This document shows, piece by piece, positions 1-8,758 of a stretch of DNA of 45,834 nucleotides; the stretch's first letter is position 1; each line of letters begins with the position of its first letter. The notes under the pieces were generated by a model. It did no database searches. It was given only the letters and a program-made list of their open reading frames with translations, and was not told where the DNA came from. This stretch comes from Alteromonas_E sp964230255 (GTDB lineage Bacteria > Pseudomonadota > Gammaproteobacteria > Enterobacterales > Alteromonadaceae), in contig CAXRGW010000046.1 in NCBI GenBank assembly GCA_964230255.1, forward strand, positions 1-45,834, given 5' to 3'. Made by a program: the position numbers and the translations under genes.

Positions 1-44
1 AAGGGAGAATCGATGAGAAAGAAATTATCCGATATTGACCTAAC

Positions 45-101
45 TTGAACACTTAAGGTAAAAATCACTTAGCCAACGATGCGTTGATATTAGGTGTTCA
101 A
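45..101. repeat. Inverted repeat TTGAACAC / GTGTTCAA
   Basis: Perfect 8-bp arms at 45-52 and 94-101 separated by 41 bases, lying at the 3' end of the recombinase-like gene (its stop is in the right arm). It has no T-run typical of an intrinsic terminator. It could be a recombinase binding site or a structural element of the mobile element; function unknown. Confidence 0.4.
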
Positions 102-3100
102 ATAAAACCGGAATGACCGTTCAAGTTCTTCGGAATATGCACTCTACCATGCTTTGCCAGCAGTACCTCACCACGAGCTATGTAATAAGCCTGATGTCGC
201 AGGGTTCGTACAAATTCATCAACACCCAGTTCCACGCGATTGAACTCGCAACCTTCTCCTGAATGACATTTTCGACCTTTACAAATGCTATCTTGCTTAG
301 ATTTATCAACAGCAGCGAAGATATCTGTGCAAGACGAACCGTCTGCTAAAATGAACCATTCTGGCAATTCTTCTTTATGATCTGCTGGTGCTACAATTAA
401 ATCTTCGTCAATGTTGTTGCGATCTAAGCCGTATTTCTCTATTGATGCTTCTTTGTGTCTGAACTGAACGGTTGTCTCAAATTTGCGCTGAAAGTCTGCA
501 TTGTTGGCTTCATATTCAATCACGGCGATAGGGTGCGTTAGATAAGCAGAAGTTACTCTACTGGTCGCATGATTCCGCTCTCGTTGTGAATTAACTAAGC
601 TACCGTCGATACCTTTTCTAAGATTCATTTGATGCTTGGCTAATAACTCCATCCGAAAATATGGAAGGGTATAGTGATCGCGTAGCCTGTCTATAACACT
701 TGCCGATAGGAAATTTAATTTTGTCGAACCCGGAGTATCCCAAATACTCTCTGGATGAAAGTCCATTCGCACCATGTTGTCATGATGTTGGATCAGAAAG
801 CTGATCACCTCACGAATTTCTTTTTCATGTGGCTCAATGGTAACAGGCGTAGTCTCTTTACCTACTTTTTCTTTGAAGCCAGAAAGTACAAAAGGTCCTT
901 CTGGTATTTGCTCCGGCAAATTTGCACGAGTCAATGTAGCTATTACATCTTTATTCCAAGTGGTTCTGATAACTAATCTGATAAAGCACACAAGAAGAAT
1001 GTTTTTCGGCAAAAATATGCCTGACCAAAAGAAGTCTCTCATACCTGTACTTGAGTTAGGGAACCAGTGTTTCACATAAGTTGGGATTAACTCAGTTTTT
1101 TGTGAGCAGTAAGTTGTGCTAGATGTTCCAATTGATAGTTGATGTCGAAGGTAAGCCCCCATCACTACTTCATTTGTAAAATTTTTTCTAATAGCACTTG
1201 CTTGTGACTTTAGAATTCCTCGACCTTCATCAACTTGATTGTCTTTAACTAAAGCAGTAACTTTTTCAGGGATATCTTTGATATAGACCCCATGTGCGTC
1301 TTTTTCCGTGTAGGTGTTAAAAGTAGCTACAAGCTGTTTATAGCATTCAACTTCTTTCTTACACGCATTTAGTATCTGGTTAATTGGCTTTTCAAAGTAT
1401 TCTTGTACATTTTTTCTTAATTCTGACAGTGATTGTTGTTGGTTTAAAATTGGGCTGGGTAAGACATCGCCATTCTCATCTACAGGCTCAATTAGTTTTT
1501 GAGCATTCATTTCATCAGAAGCGCTAAATCGAGATTTGAAGCCACAGTTTTTTATATCAATCAGGCCGTTGATTTTACCTGCGTGATTACTTAAGAATGT
1601 ACGTAAAACTTGGCTTCTAGGTGCTTTTAATTGTATATCCTGCTCATCGATGATGTCTTCAAGCTGAGCAAAACCTAACCTGAAATCTCGCTGTTCTAGA
1701 TCAGGTAAAGGGCTGGCAAGGATATGCTTTATTTTTGCCGACTCTAATGATGTATCGACGACATAGCCCAAAGTTCGCTCTATGTCAGATAACGATGTGG
1801 CAGGCATTGGTGTGGTAGCAGTATGAGTTTGTAGGTTGTTCAGCGCAGTCACAAGTACGCTGTTTAATTTTAACAAGGGCTTTAATTTGGTCAGATTAAA
1901 TTTAACAGTAACATCACTCTTTTTACCGCCAGCTTTGGAATACCCGTGAAAAGCCATAGTTTCAAGTTTTTCTTTTGGATTGATAGTCGAATCAATCTCA
2001 AAATCTTTTAGTAACCTCCCGTTTTTAGTTGGGCTATCGCATAGGTTCAGAAAGTCACGGATGAGTTGCAGCCTTTCTTGCTTCTTGTTTGGGAAGTGTT
2101 CGGTGATTAATAACTCTAGTTCGTTCAAGCCCTTGGAAACATTATAAGTAATCAAGTCTTCGGACTTTTTAGCTAATAATAATCTCGCGTCACTATATCC
2201 TCCCTGCTGAAGCAGCATCAATATTTCTATTAGGTTAGTTACGCTGTCCGTATCGGCAGCGCTGGTTTTTGATATTTTTTCGAGTTGATTAAAACAATTC
2301 TCGCCCACACTCTCCAACGGCAGAACCAACGGTAGTTGAAACGAATTTACGATATGCTCATTGTTTTCACACTGTATTATGAAGCGTGGCTTAAATTTTA
2401 ACTGACCTGCTTTGTTAAAGTTGGTTTTGAAGAGGTCTTTCGCTTTATTTAGCTCAAGAGCAGTTAGCCCATAATCAAATAATTTCTGTCTAAATAGTGT
2501 ACTTAGCTGATTCAGCTTTTTATTTGGGAAAGCCTCAAATAGGCTTTTCTCAAAATCGATTAATGCCTCGTTAACTCTGGTTGGTGTTACTTGGTTTAAT
2601 GGACTGTTGAGTAATATTTTTATCTGAGAATTTTCAGGCCACTGGTCAATTTCTCGTAACAATTTTTTAAAGCCCACAATGACGGAGTACTCAAAGCGCT
2701 GTTCTTTTGAAGCGTTTTCTAAATTGATTAGAAGATTGTGTAAAACCGAGTCCTCAACAAATAGATGTGGGAAAGTGTCGGGATCAATAACGGTAAACCT
2801 AATCTTATTTTTTACATCAATGGTAAAAAGGTCGATGTTAGGATTTTTCTTAAAGTCTACATTTGTTGATAATAGTGTTTCATAAGCTAATTCTGATGCA
2901 TTAAATCCACTTTCTATGGGAGCACTGAAGAAATTGAAAAAGCTTCTGACTGCTGTGCTGTAGCTCTTGGCTCTGCTCAAAGGAAAGCTGTTTACTAATG
3001 CTAGCTCAACTGACTTGTAACCTTGGATTAGATCTGTGATGGTTATAGTCTCTGGTTTACTAACTAATAAATGGATTAATGCTTGGTGCTCTTCTTCGTC

Positions 3101-3292
3101 CGCATTTATCAGTTGCATTAACTTTGATATAGCTAATCGTAAATTGTAATGCGCAAGAGATGAGGTTTTATCGTTTTCATCATCCCATTTTGAGCTGATT
3201 AAACAATGTTGTAAAAAGCTTCCTTTTGGGGCTAAGCTTTGGAAAATTGTATTGTCGATGTTGAGGATGCTTTTATTTTTATAGTTTTTCAT
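98..3292 (-). CDS. Very large divergent tyrosine-recombinase-like protein (1064 aa)
   Basis: Not recognised as a named family. Residues 1 to about 750 show no domain I know. Around residues 755-830 a hydrophobic helix (LLVCFIRLVIRTTWN) runs into DVIATLTRANL and a 'GFKEKVGKE' strand region, which resembles the first part of a tyrosine recombinase catalytic core; however the usual arginine of the 'TGLR.SE' motif is replaced by a TTWN sequence. A later basic segment (MNLRKG, then RERNHATSRVTSAYL) could hold the second catalytic block, but no clear HxxR motif or Tyr is assigned. The C-terminus has spaced cysteines (CTD...ICKGRKCHSGEGCEF) suggesting a zinc knuckle. Such large integrase-like proteins occur in multi-recombinase mobile elements; its place at an element end inside phoH supports that role. 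ATG start with no strong ribosome site. An alternative is an unrelated element-encoded DNA-binding protein. Confidence 0.45.
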   Translation of the reverse strand: MKNYKNKSILNIDNTIFQSLAPKGSFLQHCLISSKWDDENDKTSSLAHYNLRLAISKLMQLINADEEEHQALIHLLVSKPETITITDLIQGYKSVELALVNSFPLSRAKSYSTAVRSFFNFFSAPIESGFNASELAYETLLSTNVDFKKNPNIDLFTIDVKNKIRFTVIDPDTFPHLFVEDSVLHNLLINLENASKEQRFEYSVIVGFKKLLREIDQWPENSQIKILLNSPLNQVTPTRVNEALIDFEKSLFEAFPNKKLNQLSTLFRQKLFDYGLTALELNKAKDLFKTNFNKAGQLKFKPRFIIQCENNEHIVNSFQLPLVLPLESVGENCFNQLEKISKTSAADTDSVTNLIEILMLLQQGGYSDARLLLAKKSEDLITYNVSKGLNELELLITEHFPNKKQERLQLIRDFLNLCDSPTKNGRLLKDFEIDSTINPKEKLETMAFHGYSKAGGKKSDVTVKFNLTKLKPLLKLNSVLVTALNNLQTHTATTPMPATSLSDIERTLGYVVDTSLESAKIKHILASPLPDLEQRDFRLGFAQLEDIIDEQDIQLKAPRSQVLRTFLSNHAGKINGLIDIKNCGFKSRFSASDEMNAQKLIEPVDENGDVLPSPILNQQQSLSELRKNVQEYFEKPINQILNACKKEVECYKQLVATFNTYTEKDAHGVYIKDIPEKVTALVKDNQVDEGRGILKSQASAIRKNFTNEVVMGAYLRHQLSIGTSSTTYCSQKTELIPTYVKHWFPNSSTGMRDFFWSGIFLPKNILLVCFIRLVIRTTWNKDVIATLTRANLPEQIPEGPFVLSGFKEKVGKETTPVTIEPHEKEIREVISFLIQHHDNMVRMDFHPESIWDTPGSTKLNFLSASVIDRLRDHYTLPYFRMELLAKHQMNLRKGIDGSLVNSQRERNHATSRVTSAYLTHPIAVIEYEANNADFQRKFETTVQFRHKEASIEKYGLDRNNIDEDLIVAPADHKEELPEWFILADGSSCTDIFAAVDKSKQDSICKGRKCHSGEGCEFNRVELGVDEFVRTLRHQAYYIARGEVLLAKHGRVHIPKNLNGHSGFI

Positions 3293-3403
3293 GGGGCTGA
3301 TTTAGGTATGCCTTAAAATTTAAATCGACTTTTAGATAAATGATTATAAATCATAGCATTTAATCGGTCGGTCGGTGTGTCTATTTATGAGATATAATAC
3401 CTC

Positions 3404-3943
3404 AAAACCCTATTGGCATTAGCCGCAGCATTAGAGATGACTGTTGAGCGCAATATGTACGATAAGATCATCGTCACGCGCAGTACGCCAGAAATCGCTG
3501 AATCCATTGGTTTCTTGCCCGGTACCGAAGAAGAAAAAATGGCCCCTTGGTTGGCCGCTATTACTGATTCATTAGAGGTGTTACACAAGAACGATGAGAA
3601 CACCAAAGGCTCCATGAACTACATCATGGAAAAAGCTAACATTCAGTTCAAGTCGGTTAACTTTATGCGTGGTCGTAGTCTACAGAACGCGATAGTTATC
3701 TTAGATGAATCGCAGAACCTGACCGCATCTCAGTTAAAAACCATTATTACCCGTTGTGGTGAAGGGACTAAACTTATCTGTGGCGGTAACTTGGCGCAAA
3801 TAGATAGCAATTACCTAAGCGCAGTTACCTCGGGTTTAACCTACATTGTTGAGAAGTTTAAAAACTTTTCTGGTAGTGCAACCATTAACTTAGACGGCGT
3901 TGTGCGCAGTCGCTTGGCTGAGTTTGCTGAAGAGCAGTTATAA
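3404..3943 (+). pseudogene. phoH: PhoH-family ATPase, 3' fragment truncated by element insertion
   Basis: About 179 codons of the PhoH P-loop ATPase domain remain. Seen: it begins at the last residues of Walker A (KTLLALAAALE), followed by VTRSTPEIAESIGFLPG, Walker B (VILDESQN), and the downstream 'IITRCGEGTKLICGG' and 'VVRSRLAEFAEEQL' end, all typical of the PhoH/YlaK type. The first part of the gene, including the glycine-rich start of the P-loop and any N-terminal PIN domain, is missing upstream. A TTG at 3413 could start translation, but the product would lack the nucleotide-binding loop. A TATAAT hexamer at 3393-3398 inside the element end points outward, with no good -35. The rest of phoH probably lies beyond the element's other end. 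Confidence 0.85.
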
Positions 3944-4009
3944 CAACCGCTGATCGGCAACGCCTATGAGGCAGTGTTGAAGATTGTCACGGCGTTTCGC
4001 CATTGCTAA

Positions 4010-4413
4010 TTAAAAAGCGATATCGCCACCCGCTTGGCATCAGCGGACGGTCTAACTGGCATTGCCAATTGTCGTACCTTTGAAGAAGCATTAGTAGAAG
4101 CGCACGAACAATGCAAAAAAAAACGATCAAGCTACGGCGTAATGTTGCTCAATGTACCAACGATGTTGCCGCCCGCTTAGGTGGCGAAGAGTTTGCTACG
4201 ATACTACCTAATGTCGATGAGATGGCTCTACATAATTTATGCGACAAAATTCACCGTGCGTTTGCGGCGTTAGCCATTGAGCATAGCTCATCGCTTATCG
4301 GTGACGCGCTAACAGTCAGTATTGGCTGCGTGTTATGTGCGCCGCAAGGGGACAGTACGCCAAGCAAAACTTACCAGCAAGCCGATGAAGCGCTGTATTT
4401 AGCAAAAGAGTAA
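4010..4413 (+). pseudogene. Degraded diguanylate cyclase (GGDEF domain)
   Basis: Two frames together spell a GGDEF domain. The first frame, open after a stop at 4007, gives LASADGLTGIANCRTFEEAL and ends at MLLNV near 4157. The second gives NDVAARLGGEEFATILP and continues to TYQQADEALYLAKE, with the stop at 4411. The block expected between them (the FK..ND..GH..GD metal and substrate-binding region, about 30 codons) is missing and the frame is shifted there. No sensor domain remains upstream. An active GGEEF motif is kept, but without the missing block the domain cannot fold as a cyclase. The open 100-codon ATG frame at 4111 is only part of this relic. Confidence 0.85.
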
Positions 4414-4442
4414 GGCCGTGATCAGACGGTGATGGGCGATAG

Positions 4443-5426
4443 TTAGTTTGTTTGCTCGACAACCGCTGCCGCAATAGATTGTGTAGTGTACTCACCTTGT
4501 CGAATGGTCAGCAGCGTTTGCTGTCCGACTTCTCCCAATGGCATTAGGCTCGGTCCAGTAGGTTCCATTAGAATGTATGGCAAGCCGTCAATCACAATTC
4601 GCTCATCATTGTTACCAGCGGTTAAACTTATCGCTATCAAAGCGTTATTGCGCAAGAACACGATGCGCATCGGGACATTGGGTAAAAACGCTCGGATAAT
4701 CGCTGCGGCTAATACTGTCTTACTATCGCAATCACCAATGTTTTGGTTGAGTAAAGTGATTGGTGGTAAGTAACCGGAGCCGTTAGTTTGTACCCGATCT
4801 TCTAGCGTAGAGTAGGGGATAGATTGTAACCAAGCGAGCATTAAATTGATGTACTCGCGGGCATCACTATTGCGATTAAGTTTTTCATAGATTGCTTGAG
4901 AAAGCGGGATCAAAGCCCGGGTGCTTTCATCGACATAGCGCAAATGGTCAGGCTTAATCGCACTTTGATTTAAGCGTGTTTTATAGCGCTCGTAATAGTT
5001 TCTATACAAATACTCATCGTAAGCCTGTTGCTCATGCGCACGCATGTCTTGTTGGTATTCTGCAATTTTTTCAGGAAAGCGGCTACTGACCGCAATGTCG
5101 ATTGACTCGACGTTGGGTTTAATATCGATCCTGACTTGTTTCGGATCGTAAGTGCGCGCGTGATGATAAAGTGAAACTACCACGTGACGTTGCGCAACTG
5201 AATGCTTAAAACTACTTTGAGTTGTTGGCAACTGTGCTATGGCACTTTGCTGCAAGGTGAAATTGAGGTCTTGTGGTTGGCGGTTCTGATCAAGCCATTC
5301 ATAGCTATAGGTAATGCCATCATCACTTGCATTACGTGAAAAGCTTTGTTGTTGAGCATTAGCAGTGAATGACCAAATTAATGCAAAACTCGCAACTAAT
5401 CCTAGTCTGATTGTGTCTCTTTGCAT
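4443..5426 (-). CDS. Secreted transglutaminase-like protein of unknown role
   Basis: 327 residues from ATG 5426. The N-terminus (MQRDTIRLGLVASFALIWSF, then ANAQQQ) is a signal peptide with an Ala-X-Ala cleavage site, so the product is likely periplasmic. The middle is charged and Tyr-rich. Toward the C-terminus 'NIGDCDSKTVLAAAIIRAF' has the nucleophile Cys-containing block of transglutaminase-like thiol proteases, and 'ILMEPTGP' could supply the later catalytic position; a clear catalytic His between them is not obvious. The start lies inside the 3' end of cysG (25-base overlap), so translation is probably coupled; a TTG at 5438 would add four residues. Substrate unknown; the family includes bacterial peptidases and scaffolds. 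Likely third gene of a deaD-cysG transcription unit. Confidence 0.6.
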   Translation of the reverse strand: MQRDTIRLGLVASFALIWSFTANAQQQSFSRNASDDGITYSYEWLDQNRQPQDLNFTLQQSAIAQLPTTQSSFKHSVAQRHVVVSLYHHARTYDPKQVRIDIKPNVESIDIAVSSRFPEKIAEYQQDMRAHEQQAYDEYLYRNYYERYKTRLNQSAIKPDHLRYVDESTRALIPLSQAIYEKLNRNSDAREYINLMLAWLQSIPYSTLEDRVQTNGSGYLPPITLLNQNIGDCDSKTVLAAAIIRAFLPNVPMRIVFLRNNALIAISLTAGNNDERIVIDGLPYILMEPTGPSLMPLGEVGQQTLLTIRQGEYTTQSIAAAVVEQTN

Positions 5427-6808
5427 GGCTGATACCAATTCAATTGCTCGTGAAGCGCAACTACTCCTCCAACAATGATCAATGTTGGCGGCTTAATGTC
5501 AACCTGTTCTGCACATTTTTCAATCGTTTCTAGTGTTCCAGCAACGACTCGCTGATTCGGCAATGTGGCAGATTCGACCAGCGCAATCGGGGTACTAGGC
5601 GCTAACCCATGGGCAACAAGCTCACGGCTAATAATCGCTAATCCGGTCAGTCCCATGTAGAAAACAAGGGTTTGTTGCGGCTGTGCTAATGCCTTCCAGT
5701 TTAAATCTATACTTTCATCTTTGAGGTGGCCAGTGGCAAACACTACTGACTGTGCATGGTCACGATGAGTCAAAGGTATACCTGCATATGTCGCAGCGCC
5801 GGTAGCAGCGGTTATGCCCGGGACGACTTCAAAGCCGATATTGTATTTCAGCAGTGTTTGGATTTCTTCACCACCGCGGCCAAAAATGAACGGATCGCCA
5901 CCTTTTAAACGCACAACACGATTGCCTTTTTGCGCTTCGCTTACCAGTAGATGATTGATTTCGTCTTGCGGTAACGTGTGCTTGCTTTTAGCCTTACCAA
6001 CGTAGATTTTTTCTGCATCACGGCGCACCATTTCGAGAATGGCGGGGGAAACTAAGCGATCGTAAATTACAACATCCGCTTTTTGCATTAAGCGCAGTGC
6101 TCTAAATGTGAGCAGGTCCGGATCGCCAGGTCCGGCACCGACCAAGTATACTTGCCCAGCAACGCGTTGCTCTTGCTGGTAGTTAGCCAACAATGCATCG
6201 AGTTTTATTACAGCGTGATCATCACGACCTTGCACCACATCTTCGGCGATATCACCATCGAGCACTTCTTCCCAAAAGTACCGCCGCTCGGTTACGTTTG
6301 AGAGCGCGTTTTTGACCTTATCGCGAAACCGTTCAGAAAATTCACCCAAGCGACTAACACTTTGCGGTATTACGCTTTCAAGTTTTTGCCGCAAATAGCG
6401 CAGGAGGACTGGCGCAACGCCTCCGGAGCTCATGGCTATTAGGATGGGTGAGCGATCAACAATAGATGGCGTGATAAATTTACACAGCGGTGTATTGTCG
6501 ACAACGTTGACCAAGATTTGCTTGCTGTGCCCCAGGTCGTGTACGTGTTGATTAACCTGCGGGTCATCAGTTGCAATAAATACCAAGTTTTTATTGTTTA
6601 TGTCATCGTCTTCGAACTTGCGCAAGTGCACAGTAACACCATGTTTCGCGCAAAGCTCTTCCACGGTGCGACAACACCACGGCGATACCAACGTAATGTT
6701 CGCATGGGTTTTCAACAGCAATTCAAGTTTGCGAGCGGCGACTTCACCACCACCCACAACTAACGCGTAGGTGTGGTCAGTGTCAATAAAAACAGGGAAG
6801 TACTGCAT
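5402..6808 (-). CDS. cysG: Siroheme synthase CysG
   Basis: 468 residues, the usual full length of the bifunctional enzyme. N-terminal part: NAD-binding VVGGGEVAARK (about residues 17-27) of precorrin-2 dehydrogenase/sirohydrochlorin ferrochelatase, then MSSGGVAPVLLRYLRQKLE. C-terminal part from about residue 218: uroporphyrinogen III C-methyltransferase with VYLVGAGPGDPDLLT, the 'YDRLVSP' block, RLKGGDPFIFGRGGEE and PGITAATGAA. It converts uroporphyrinogen III via precorrin-2 to siroheme, the cofactor of sulfite and nitrite reductases, in the cytoplasm. It starts 8 bases after the helicase stop and overlaps the next gene. No sulfate or nitrite genes are adjacent here. The Shine-Dalgarno is weak, consistent with coupling to the helicase. 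Confidence 0.95.
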   Translation of the reverse strand: MQYFPVFIDTDHTYALVVGGGEVAARKLELLLKTHANITLVSPWCCRTVEELCAKHGVTVHLRKFEDDDINNKNLVFIATDDPQVNQHVHDLGHSKQILVNVVDNTPLCKFITPSIVDRSPILIAMSSGGVAPVLLRYLRQKLESVIPQSVSRLGEFSERFRDKVKNALSNVTERRYFWEEVLDGDIAEDVVQGRDDHAVIKLDALLANYQQEQRVAGQVYLVGAGPGDPDLLTFRALRLMQKADVVIYDRLVSPAILEMVRRDAEKIYVGKAKSKHTLPQDEINHLLVSEAQKGNRVVRLKGGDPFIFGRGGEEIQTLLKYNIGFEVVPGITAATGAATYAGIPLTHRDHAQSVVFATGHLKDESIDLNWKALAQPQQTLVFYMGLTGLAIISRELVAHGLAPSTPIALVESATLPNQRVVAGTLETIEKCAEQVDIKPPTLIIVGGVVALHEQLNWYQPCKETQSD

Positions 6809-6816
6809 GGCTTGAC

Positions 6817-8559
6817 TTAGTCGAATTTAGGCTTGCGTCGCTTGTCTCCGCCACTGCGCTCATTGCGACGTTTACCACCTTTGCGCGGTGGTTCATCCGA
6901 CCATTCGCGAATGTTGAGTCGCTGGCCAGCAACGCGAGTACCTTTCAAGGTATTGTGTGTTTCTGACGGCATACCTTTGGGTAAATCCACGGTACTGAAG
7001 GTGTCGTAGATCTCAATTGCACCAATGTGCTTACTACTGATGTTGGCTTCATTAGCAATTGCACCCACGATATTGCCTGGCTTAACGCCGTGCGAGTGGC
7101 CTACTTCAATGCGATAACGCTGTTTGTCGGCATCTGGCTTGCTGTTGCGTGGTCCTTGGCTGCGACGTTCATTACGGCCGCCTTTGCCATCGCGACGGTC
7201 GTCGCGCTTAGGCTTGCTGTGCAAGTCTGGGCGGTCTGACTCATTGAGTAATAATGGTTCGTCACCTTGAGCGAGCTTTGCCAATGCGGCTAATAAGCGC
7301 TCTGGCGATGCTTCGGTTTGTTCCTGAATACTTTCAATCACTGGCAAGAACTGCTCGATTGAATCGTCTTGCAAGGCATCCATCACACTTGACTGGAAGC
7401 GAGTTAAGCGCGACTCATTTAGCTCATTAATAGATGGGATGTCCATCTTTTCAATCGGTTGCCTAGTGGTTTTCTCAATGGAAAACAGTAAGCGTTTTTC
7501 GCGATAGTTAATGAATAAAATTGCATCGCCTTGGCGGCCCGCACGACCTGTGCGGCCGATGCGATGTACGTATGACTCTGAATCGTATGGAATGTCGAAG
7601 TTTATTACGTGACTCACGCGCTCAACATCAAGACCACGGGCCACAACGTCAGTGGCCACTAGAATATCGATCTTACCTTGTTTCAAGCGCTCAACAGTTC
7701 GCTCACGGGCGTTTTGCTGGATGTCACCGTTTAACGGTTCTACGTCGTAGCCGCGAGCTGATAATTTCTCAGCAAGCTCGACGGTTGCAGTTTTAGTCCG
7801 CACGAAAATAATCATGCCATCAAAGGCTTCAACTTCCATGATCCGCGTTAACGCTTCTAGCTTGTGATGCCCTGCAACTTGACAGTAACGCTGGCGAATA
7901 GTGCTAGCAGTGCTTACTTTTGACGCAATTTTTACGTGTTTCGGATCCTTCAAATAGCGCTTAGTAATTTTGCGTATTGGCTCTGGCATGGTTGCCGAGA
8001 ACAGCGCAGTTTGACGATCTTCTGGTGCATGGCTAAGAATGTGTTCAACATCATCGATAAAGCCCATGCGTAACATTTCGTCTGCTTCGTCTAGAACTAA
8101 AAAGCGCAATTCACTGAGCTTAAGCGTACCGCGATTAATGTGATCGATAATCCGGCCTGGCGTACCAACCACTACGTGAACGCCGCGCTTTAATTGACGA
8201 ATTTGGTTGTCGTAAGACTGGCCACCGTAAATGGGTAACACGCGAATTTTATTCGAGAAGCTTGCATAAACCTGAAAAGCCTCAGCAACCTGAATAGCTA
8301 ATTCACGGGTTGGCGCCAACACCAATAACTGCGGTAACTTTGCGTCGATGTCGAGTTGAGCCAGCATCGGCAATGCAAATGCTGCAGTTTTCCCGGTACC
8401 GGTTTGAGCTTGACCGAGTAAATCGTGCCCCTCCAGCAGTAGTGGAATACTTTCAGCCTGAATCGGTGAAGGTTTCTCATACCCGACTTTTTCGAGGGCT
8501 TGGAGAATAGAATCGGGGAGTCCGAGGTCGCTAAATGTCATATCGACGTCTGTAGTCAT
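6817..8559 (-). CDS. deaD: DEAD-box ATP-dependent RNA helicase, DeaD/CsdA type
   Basis: 580 residues. Helicase motifs in order: Q motif (PSPIQAESIP), AQTGTGKT (I), PTRELAIQV (Ia), TPGRI (Ib), DEAD (II), SAT (III), then in the second domain ATDVVARGLDVERV (V) and HRIGRTGRAGR (VI). A charged linker rich in R, G and K follows, then a DbpA-like RNA-binding fold (YRIEVGHSHGVKPGNIVGAI) and a basic C-tail. Family role: unwinding structured RNA in ribosome assembly and mRNA decay, especially in the cold. Start chosen at ATG 8559 with AGGA seven bases upstream. The promoter must lie in the interval shared with the divergent TPR lipoprotein gene. DeaD proteins of enterics are slightly longer; this is the common marine gammaproteobacterial length class. 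Confidence 0.92.
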   Translation of the reverse strand: MTTDVDMTFSDLGLPDSILQALEKVGYEKPSPIQAESIPLLLEGHDLLGQAQTGTGKTAAFALPMLAQLDIDAKLPQLLVLAPTRELAIQVAEAFQVYASFSNKIRVLPIYGGQSYDNQIRQLKRGVHVVVGTPGRIIDHINRGTLKLSELRFLVLDEADEMLRMGFIDDVEHILSHAPEDRQTALFSATMPEPIRKITKRYLKDPKHVKIASKVSTASTIRQRYCQVAGHHKLEALTRIMEVEAFDGMIIFVRTKTATVELAEKLSARGYDVEPLNGDIQQNARERTVERLKQGKIDILVATDVVARGLDVERVSHVINFDIPYDSESYVHRIGRTGRAGRQGDAILFINYREKRLLFSIEKTTRQPIEKMDIPSINELNESRLTRFQSSVMDALQDDSIEQFLPVIESIQEQTEASPERLLAALAKLAQGDEPLLLNESDRPDLHSKPKRDDRRDGKGGRNERRSQGPRNSKPDADKQRYRIEVGHSHGVKPGNIVGAIANEANISSKHIGAIEIYDTFSTVDLPKGMPSETHNTLKGTRVAGQRLNIREWSDEPPRKGGKRRNERSGGDKRRKPKFD

Positions 8560-8694
8560 GCTGTGTCCTGAAATTGGGCGGGTAAAATGCTCATCAACTT
8601 GGCGCGCCCATCAAGTAGTGCCGTTGGATGGTTCAACAATCACCGCTTGAGTGTTGCAAAGCGCATAGTATATTCGATAACCTGAGCCTATACC

Positions 8695-8715
8695 ACGTAA
8701 TCTCTAAAATTACGT
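8695..8715. promoter_or_regulatory. Perfect 7-bp dyad ACGTAAT-N7-ATTACGT
   Basis: Inverted arms at 8695-8701 and 8709-8715 in the divergent interval between the helicase and TPR lipoprotein genes, 43 bases before the lipoprotein ATG. The geometry suits a dimeric regulator operator or a hairpin in the lipoprotein leader. No T-run follows, so it is not an intrinsic terminator. The regulator is unknown. Confidence 0.35.
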
Positions 8716-8758
8716 ACTATTGCCAGTTACTTTGGCTTCACAAACGAAAGGATTGATT

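Larger units (their letters stand above)
1..3403. mobile_element. End portion of an integrated mobile element (other end outside window)
   Basis: Seen: this stretch is clearly more AT-rich than what follows, carries one very long recombinase-like gene, and stops where a phoH coding sequence resumes mid-gene at about 3404. The bases from 3404 on read K-T-L-L-A-L-A, the end of the PhoH Walker A loop, but the codon before K is CTC (Leu) instead of the Gly codon of GKT. The boundary therefore lies at or just upstream of 3404. Inference: site-specific insertion into phoH. An 8-bp inverted repeat (45-52 and 94-101) flanks the 3' end of the gene. The other element end, any partner recombinases and the phoH 5' part are beyond position 1, so size and cargo are unknown. 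Confidence 0.6.

Noticed and set aside
1..97. Short plus-strand frame at 13-48 as a gene tail or leader peptide
   Set aside because: Eleven codons without supporting ribosome site or homology.
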